Source: JBCCRH01 sp039208045 (GTDB lineage: Bacteria; Bacteroidota; Bacteroidia; Chitinophagales; Saprospiraceae). From it: a DNA stretch of 25,642 nt. The notes under the pieces are model-generated. The model was given only the letters and a program-made list of their open reading frames with translations. It was not told where the DNA came from and ran no database searches. Shown here in pieces: positions 21,005 to 25,642 of this stretch. Within the stretch, counting starts at the first letter, position 1, and the number at the start of each line of letters is the position of its first letter. A program made the translations under genes and the position numbers. The stretch covers positions 1 through 25,642 of the forward strand of contig JBCCRH010000025.1 in assembly GCA_039208045.1 (NCBI GenBank), read 5' to 3'.

Positions 21005-21786
21005 AGTAGTTCCCCCAAGTCGTTCTGTAGCCAAATTTCTAGACCTTCTTGGCGATAATTTTCTACCAAATCAATAATCTTGTCTTGCTCAGTACGCTCG
21101 TATTGGTGCACGAAAGACTGTAGCGTGAAGTCAGCGGGTTGTGAAGTAACCGTCACATCATTCACTTCATTATTAACTGTAAAGTAGCCATAGTAGCCTC
21201 TTAAGAAGTTGGTAGGAATGGTGAGCGTTCTAAGATCTTCCAGGAAGGATTCTGCTAAGCCCTCAGCTCCTGCCTCATAATTGACATATCCCCAAAAGGT
21301 CTCTTTAGGAATGCGCAATAGCTGACTACGCACTAAGATGATACCATCTTCAGACTCCATTTCTAGTTGATAGCGCTCGGGCGTAACGGTAAACTGGCCA
21401 TTATTAAATATAGTGCTTTTGAGTTCGATAGAAAAATCATAGATGCCGACAGGAAGATTGCCTAGCTCTAGCTGAGCGGTGGCAGGAGCAGCTCCTTCTA
21501 TACAATCATCTGGCTCTAAAATATCATTGATTTGAATCTGTATGGCGTTGGGACGCTTCAATGAAGTGGCCTCTATTTCAGCATTAAGGCAAGTTTCATC
21601 CTCTATGGTTTCTACTAATACCTGAAGGTTGTTGACAGCAGCAGCTGTCTCCCACATATCGATGTAAAATTCATTTTCAATATCTGCTACCACAATAGGA
21701 TCATTCAGCGATTCTAATTGGCAAGCAGAAATTGATAAAATAAGCCCTAAGGCAATTATCAACATCAAGTGGTCGACGTGTTTCAT
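21001..21786 (-). CDS. Unrecognised lipoprotein
   Basis: 261 residues; I do not recognise the family. Seen: signal MKHVDHLMLIIALGLILSISAC with lipobox Cys22, followed by QLESLND. The mature part looks beta-rich, with two Cys pairs worth noting (TCLNAE and DDCIEG), an LPVGIYDFSIELKS segment that resembles an Ig-like or cargo-binding fold, and a Tyr/Phe-rich RGYYGYFTVNNEV. The C-terminus is acidic with a long helix (EQDKIIDLVENYRQEGLEIWLQ). It is transcribed alone and convergent with the regulator gene, sharing the last CTAG. A candidate -7 element lies about 136 bases upstream. Nothing ties it to a pathway apart from the neighbouring envelope genes. Confidence 0.72.
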   Translation of the reverse strand: MKHVDHLMLIIALGLILSISACQLESLNDPIVVADIENEFYIDMWETAAAVNNLQVLVETIEDETCLNAEIEATSLKRPNAIQIQINDILEPDDCIEGAAPATAQLELGNLPVGIYDFSIELKSTIFNNGQFTVTPERYQLEMESEDGIILVRSQLLRIPKETFWGYVNYEAGAEGLAESFLEDLRTLTIPTNFLRGYYGYFTVNNEVNDVTVTSQPADFTLQSFVHQYERTEQDKIIDLVENYRQEGLEIWLQNDLGELL

Positions 21787-21921
21787 TAATGCAATTTTGT
21801 AGTCTGTAAAGTATCTATTCTATCAACGGCGAAAAGCAATAAATGCTGCTTATTTACGGCTTATTTGGCAAGGCGACGTAAAGATATTTAAAAAACAAAT
21901 ATGTAGTCACGCACAGCTGGC

Positions 21922-21929
21922 CAAAAGTA
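21922..21929 (-). promoter_or_regulatory. Candidate -7 element of the unrecognised lipoprotein gene
   Basis: Reads TACTTTTG on the minus strand, identical to the candidate at 6152-6159 before the other lipoprotein gene. It is about 136 bases from the start codon and no TTTG is seen at -33. Confidence 0.28.
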
Positions 21930-21999
21930 CTAGTTAGAGGATAAAATTCTAGTCACCCATAGGGGGTAGACGATTTATTTACCATCTCTAATGAGAAAA

Positions 22000-22007
22000 T
22001 ACATTTG
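22000..22007 (+). promoter_or_regulatory. Candidate -7 element of the ABC export operon
   Basis: TACATTTG is an exact TAnnTTTG match. A TTTATTT stretch near 21974-21980 could serve as a poor -33 element. Transcription from here would give a leader of roughly 110 bases ahead of the ATG at 22122. Confidence 0.35.
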
Positions 22008-22041
22008 TTTTGTCTTGCGAAACAAGAGCTTTATCCATAGA

Positions 22042-22061
22042 TTTTGGGAAATGACCCAAAA
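22042..22061 (+). promoter_or_regulatory. Leader hairpin before the ABC ATPase gene
   Basis: TTTTGGG (22042-22048) and CCCAAAA (22055-22061) pair around AAATGA. It lies downstream of the promoter candidate and 61 bases before the start, so it could be an operator or an mRNA structure; no poly-U follows. Confidence 0.3.
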
Positions 22062-22121
22062 ATTACTTGCTTCGTGAGCGTTGATAAAACTCTTTTGCCG
22101 CTTATACATCCAACGACTGTT

Positions 22122-22820
22122 ATGATAAAACTCACCGACATCAAGAAAGCTTACACTACTGGCTTTAATACCTTACAAGTTCTTAAAGGAATAGATCTGG
22201 AGATAGAAGAAGGTGAATTTGCCTCGATAATGGGTTCTTCTGGATCGGGTAAATCCACGTTACTCAACATCCTTGGTATTTTAGACGATTACGATAGTGG
22301 TAATTACTACCTAGATGGTAAATTGATCAAAGACCTCAACCAAAAACAAGCGGCGCAATATCGCAATCAGTTTATTGGGTTTGTCTTCCAGTCATTTAAC
22401 CTGCTACCATTCAAAACTGCTGCCGAAAATGTGGCATTACCGCTGTATTATCAAAAAGTAGATCGTAAGAAAAGGCAAGATATTGCAGTGGAATATCTAG
22501 CTCGGGTGGGCCTAAAAGATTGGTCAGACCACCTACCAACACAACTTTCTGGAGGACAGCAGCAGCGGGTTGCCATCGCGCGTGCTTTGATTACGCAGCC
22601 AAAAATCATCTTGGCAGATGAACCTACCGGCGCCTTAGATTCTACTACTTCTAATGAAGTGATGAAATTATTTAAAGAGGTGAACGATCAGGGTATTACG
22701 GTATTGCTGGTAACACACGAAAATGACATCGCAGAAATGACCAAGCGTATCATCCGGCTGCGCGACGGCCTTATCGAAGGCAATGAGCAGGTAGCTGACC
22801 GCCGAATAATAGCTGAATAA
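22122..22820 (+). CDS. ABC transporter ATPase, MacB/LolD type
   Basis: 232 residues from the ATG at 22122, the normal length. A TTG 78 bases upstream keeps the frame open but falls in a hairpin and adds residues unlike the family. Seen: Walker A GSSGSGKST (38-46), Q-loop Gln90 in FVFQSFNLLP, signature LSGGQQQRVAIARAL (142-156), Walker B IILADEPTGALD (162-173, catalytic Glu167) and H-loop His199. All catalytic residues are present. Known: this subfamily powers mechanotransmission-type complexes such as MacAB-TolC and LolCDE. Two MacB-type permease genes and a membrane-fusion gene follow at 39, 30 and 27 bases, so it energises a tripartite export system. Cargo (drug, peptide or lipid) is unknown. 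Confidence 0.93.
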   Translation: MIKLTDIKKAYTTGFNTLQVLKGIDLEIEEGEFASIMGSSGSGKSTLLNILGILDDYDSGNYYLDGKLIKDLNQKQAAQYRNQFIGFVFQSFNLLPFKTAAENVALPLYYQKVDRKKRQDIAVEYLARVGLKDWSDHLPTQLSGGQQQRVAIARALITQPKIILADEPTGALDSTTSNEVMKLFKEVNDQGITVLLVTHENDIAEMTKRIIRLRDGLIEGNEQVADRRIIAE

Positions 22821-22859
22821 ACCTCCATACTTTTTTAATAATAACTCGACTAGCATAAG

Positions 22860-24086
22860 ATGTTCGACCTTGATAAATGGCAAGAGATTTTCAATTCCAT
22901 CAAACGCCATAAACTCCGTACTACTCTCACTGCACTTGGTGTCTTTTGGGGCATTTTTATGCTCGTCCTCCTCCTCGGAGCAGGCCAGGGCCTACAGAAT
23001 GGTGTAGAATATATGTTTCGAGATGATGCTACCAACAGTATTTGGATACGAAGGGGCACCACTTCAGAAGAGCACAATGGCTTGCCAAAAGGCCGACGCA
23101 TTCAATTTGACAATGAGGATTACGCCTTTCTAATGGAGCAATTTGAAGATGTAGAACACTTGACTGGGCGCTTTTATCTGTCTGGTGATCGAACAGTTAC
23201 TTATGGGGATAAGAACCTATCCTTTCCTGTTCGTGCTGTACATCCGGGGCATAAATTTTTAGAAAATACCATCATAACCAAAGGGCGTTACCTCAATCAA
23301 ACTGATTTGGATGAAACCAGGAAGGTCGCAGTAATTGGTAAAATCGTGAAAGAGACCCTATTTGGAGAGGAGGAAGCGATTGGTAAAGAAATTGATATTG
23401 GCGGGATCGTCTATAAAGTCACTGGGGTATATCGCGATACGGGAGGAGAAGGCGAGATGCGCATTATCTACCTGCCTATTACGACGGCTCAAAAAGTATA
23501 TGCTGGTACCAATGAGATACATCAACTCATGCTAACTGCGGGTGACTTGCCGGTGCCCGAAATGCAGCAGTTGGAAAAAGAAATTCGAGCCGCTTTCGCT
23601 AAACGCAAGCAATTCTCAGTAGAGGATCGTCGAGCACTTTTTATTTCGAATATTGCAGAAGAGTTTGAGCAGTTCCAAAATTTATTTTGGTCAATCAGGG
23701 CATTTGTATGGTTTGTGGGTATTGGGACACTGTTTGCCGGAGTAATTGGCGTAAGCAATATTATGCTGATTGTGGTGAAGGACCGTACTCGTGAAATTGG
23801 CATTCGAAAAGCACTGGGAGCTACACCACGCTCTATTATTTCTATGATTTTGCAAGAAGCGATCTTCATAACGGCTATTGCTGGTTATCTGGGAGTTATC
23901 ATTGGCGTAGGTTTGTTGGCCATAGCAGGAAATGTAGAAGCAGATTTCTTCAGAAATCCTCAGGTTAATTTTGGAGTCGTTTTTACAGCAACCTTAGTCT
24001 TAGTAATTGCTGGGGCGTTGGCCGGATTGATGCCAGCGCTGCAAGCTGCCCGAATCAATCCGGTAGTTGCCATGAAGGGCGAATAA
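22860..24086 (+). CDS. MacB-type ABC permease, first paralogue
   Basis: 408 residues. Seen: short cytoplasmic start MFDLDKWQEIFNSIKRHKLR, TM1 (about 20-42) with LTALGVFWGIFMLVLLLG, a large periplasmic MacB core domain (about 45-275) with the VAVIGKIVKETLFGEEEAIGKE-like stretch, and an FtsX domain with three C-terminal helices (about 280-305, 335-360, 370-398) carrying GVSNIMLIVVKDRTREIGIR and ALQAARINPVVAM. The N-terminal ATPase domain of true MacB is absent and supplied by the upstream gene. Known: such permeases dimerise and transmit ATPase motion to the periplasm. The next gene is a clear paralogue with a nearly identical N-terminus, so the pump may be a heterodimer. Confidence 0.92.
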   Translation: MFDLDKWQEIFNSIKRHKLRTTLTALGVFWGIFMLVLLLGAGQGLQNGVEYMFRDDATNSIWIRRGTTSEEHNGLPKGRRIQFDNEDYAFLMEQFEDVEHLTGRFYLSGDRTVTYGDKNLSFPVRAVHPGHKFLENTIITKGRYLNQTDLDETRKVAVIGKIVKETLFGEEEAIGKEIDIGGIVYKVTGVYRDTGGEGEMRIIYLPITTAQKVYAGTNEIHQLMLTAGDLPVPEMQQLEKEIRAAFAKRKQFSVEDRRALFISNIAEEFEQFQNLFWSIRAFVWFVGIGTLFAGVIGVSNIMLIVVKDRTREIGIRKALGATPRSIISMILQEAIFITAIAGYLGVIIGVGLLAIAGNVEADFFRNPQVNFGVVFTATLVLVIAGALAGLMPALQAARINPVVAMKGE

Positions 24087-24116
24087 AATTTTTAGTAGTT
24101 AAAAAAGCAACCTTAG

Positions 24117-25364
24117 ATGTTTGATCGCGATAAATGGCAGGAAATTTTTGCGAGTTTGCAAAAGCATAAATTGCGCACAGGACTCACTGCGCTCGGTGTT
24201 TTTTGGGGCATTTTTATGTTAATATTTGTGCTGGGCATGGGCAAGGGATTGGAGAATGGTGTATTGAGAGGCTTTGGTAATCGAGCCAAAAATGTGATGT
24301 ATACCTGGACTTGGCGCACCTCGCTGCCTTACAAAGGATTTCAACCTGGGCGAATTCCTCGCCTTACACTCGATGATATCACTGCGATTAAAACTAGTAT
24401 TCCACAAGTAGAATATATCGCACCGCGAAAAACAATGGGCGCTTCTGTAATTGCCTACCGCGATAAGAGTGATCAGTACGAGATACGTGGCGAACTGGAT
24501 GATATGATTCGCATTGAGGCCTTGAAGGTATACGAGGGGCGCTACGTTAATGATACAGATATAGAAGAGGCGCGAAAAATAGCTGTGATTGGTTCGCGAG
24601 TAAAGGAAGTACTCTTTGGTAATGCAGACTGCATCGGTGAATATATTCGTGTACGGGGAGTGGAGTTTCGAGTGGTAGGTGTCTTTGGCCCTATGCAGAT
24701 CAAGCCTTGGACAGAAGAGGATATGCAGGCCGTCGTGATTCCACTGACTACCATGTACCGCACCTTTGGAACTCAGCAAACGGTTGATTACTTTGTTTGC
24801 TCTTCGGCACCTGATGTTATGGTAAGCGAGATTGAGCCCTTAGTGAGAGGCTTACTGAAAGAGCGCCATAATGTGGCACCTGATGACCCTCAGGGTATTG
24901 GTGGCTTCAACTTAGAAGAAGAATTTCAGACGCTCCGCTCTTTATTTACTGGGATTAATGGATTTTTATGGTTTGTAGGTATTGGAACGCTATTGGCAGG
25001 TATTGTGGGAGTGAGTAATATCATGCTCATTGTTGTAAAAGAGCGTACCAAAGAGATTGGCTTACGCAAAGCCCTAGGGGCTAGCCCTCAATCCATTATC
25101 AGTATGATTTTGACAGAATCGATATTTATCACATCGCTTTCTGGCTATTTGGGGCTTATCATCGGAACCTTGGTGATAGGAGGTATCAACTATATTATGA
25201 TGGCCAATGGTATCGAATCAGAGAATTTCTATAATCCACAAGTGAACATGACGATAGGGGTAGGGGCAGTGGTTTTATTAATTGTAGCAGGCACTATTGC
25301 AGGCTTTATTCCAGCGCTGCAAGCCGCCAAAGTAAATCCTGTGGTGGCATTAAAAGACGAGTAA
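24117..25364 (+). CDS. MacB-type ABC permease, second paralogue
   Basis: 415 residues. Seen: MFDRDKWQEIFASLQKHKLR, TM1 with LTALGVFWGIFMLIFVLGMG, a periplasmic core domain (about 45-285) that diverges strongly from the first paralogue (for example TWTWRTSLPYKGFQPGRIP), and the FtsX part with GVSNIMLIVVKERTKEIGLR, KALGASPQSIISMIL and ALQAAKVNPVVAL. The termini and coupling regions are conserved between the two paralogues while the periplasmic part differs, as expected when both dock the same ATPase and face different partners or cargo. It starts 30 bases after the first permease and is followed after 27 bases by the adaptor gene. Confidence 0.92.
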   Translation: MFDRDKWQEIFASLQKHKLRTGLTALGVFWGIFMLIFVLGMGKGLENGVLRGFGNRAKNVMYTWTWRTSLPYKGFQPGRIPRLTLDDITAIKTSIPQVEYIAPRKTMGASVIAYRDKSDQYEIRGELDDMIRIEALKVYEGRYVNDTDIEEARKIAVIGSRVKEVLFGNADCIGEYIRVRGVEFRVVGVFGPMQIKPWTEEDMQAVVIPLTTMYRTFGTQQTVDYFVCSSAPDVMVSEIEPLVRGLLKERHNVAPDDPQGIGGFNLEEEFQTLRSLFTGINGFLWFVGIGTLLAGIVGVSNIMLIVVKERTKEIGLRKALGASPQSIISMILTESIFITSLSGYLGLIIGTLVIGGINYIMMANGIESENFYNPQVNMTIGVGAVVLLIVAGTIAGFIPALQAAKVNPVVALKDE

Positions 25365-25391
25365 ATTAAAAATAAATAAATAAAAAAACAG

Positions 25392-25642
25392 ATGAACAAG
25401 GGTTGTCTAATCGGTCTTGGAGCCTTCCTCTTGATAGCCACAATTGGGCTCGGCTATTATTTCTATCAGCAACGCACCAAATCCACCGAAAATTTCGAAA
25501 CGGAAAAGCCCATTATTATGGACATTATCAAGAAGACCGTTGCGACAGGTTCTATCAAGCCACGGCAAGAAGTAATGATTAAGCCGCAGGTGTCTGGGGT
25601 AGTAGATAAGTTATTTGTCGAGGCAGGAGAGTTGGTGACTAA
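25392..25642 (+). CDS. Membrane fusion protein (MacA/HlyD-type periplasmic adaptor), C-terminus cut by window edge
   Basis: 83 complete codons are visible, open to the window end. Seen: MNKGCLIGLGAFLLIATIGLGYYFYQ is a signal anchor or signal peptide with a Cys at position 5 that is too early for a lipobox; then KKTVATGSIKPRQEVMIKPQVSGVV and KLFVEAGELVT, the start of the barrel-sandwich (lipoyl-like) domain of MacA-type adaptors. Known: these link inner-membrane pumps to TolC-type outer-membrane channels. Placement after ATPase and two permeases fixes the role. A TolC-like gene might follow outside the window. Confidence 0.85.
   Translation, partial: MNKGCLIGLGAFLLIATIGLGYYFYQQRTKSTENFETEKPIIMDIIKKTVATGSIKPRQEVMIKPQVSGVVDKLFVEAGELVT

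Larger units (their letters stand above)
21787..22121. promoter_or_regulatory. 335-bp divergent region before the ABC export operon
   Basis: No gene is seen. It contains one -7-like element on each strand (21922-21929 minus, 22000-22007 plus) and a TTTTGGG-AAATGA-CCCAAAA hairpin (22042-22061) that would lie in the leader of the ABC operon mRNA. Confidence 0.5.

Noticed and set aside
22044..22121. Extended start (TTG at 22044) for the ABC ATPase.
   Set aside because: The extra 26 residues do not resemble the family and the codon lies in a hairpin; the ATG at 22122 gives a standard N-terminus.
24219..24779. Minus-strand open frame of 186 codons inside the second permease.
   Set aside because: It is antisense to a clear MacB-type permease and shows no recognisable domain.

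Overview
The window comes from a member of the Bacteroidota, most likely a Saprospiria/Lewinella-like marine or environmental lineage. This is an inference from gene content and signals: Asp-rich lipoprotein N-termini (Cys followed by a run of Asp), candidate promoters of the TAnnTTTG type instead of sigma70-type, few Shine-Dalgarno sequences, a DUF4856/imelysin/HTTM/TonB-receptor cluster, a ComEC without the usual metallo-beta-lactamase motif, and a NrtR-type Nudix regulator. I see no rRNA, tRNA, CRISPR array, transposase or prophage gene. Both ends are cut inside genes.

Layout. 1-1762 (minus): an LD-carboxypeptidase gene translationally coupled (ATGA overlap) to a dipeptide epimerase gene, a muropeptide-recycling pair. 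A 240-bp divergent gap with a perfect 43-bp palindrome separates it from 2003-4651, topoisomerase IV subunit A, followed by a small VOC-fold gene. 5147-6109 (minus) is a lipoprotein gene bracketed by degenerate C-rich/G-rich tracts in inverted orientation. 6299-7300 is a YitT-family membrane protein. 7314-10285 (minus) is a YqiJ/YqiK-like pair: an NfeD/OB-fold membrane protein with a striking alternating Asp tract, and a very long flotillin. 10524-13502 (minus) is a comEC gene and a triple-HhH (ComEA-like) gene, a DNA-uptake unit. A REP/BIME-like inverted repeat lies between comEC and the next block.

13740-19859 (minus) is a four-gene operon transcribed in the order DUF4856 lipoprotein, imelysin-like lipoprotein, HTTM membrane protein, TonB-dependent receptor. 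It looks like an outer-membrane metal (probably iron) acquisition system. Two of its proteins lack a residue regarded as hallmark of their family: the imelysin GxHxxE His is Tyr, and the position of the vitamin K carboxylase active-site Lys is Ile in the HTTM protein. Divergent from it is a NrtR-like regulator (20264-21004) with a degenerate Nudix box. The shared 404-bp region holds a perfect 7-5-7 palindrome that is a good operator candidate. This regulator plus operon is the most interesting unit of the window.

21001-21786 (minus) is an unrecognised lipoprotein whose stop codon overlaps that of the regulator. 22122-25642 (plus) is a MacAB-like ABC export operon: ATPase, two paralogous MacB-type permeases and a truncated membrane-fusion protein running off the window.
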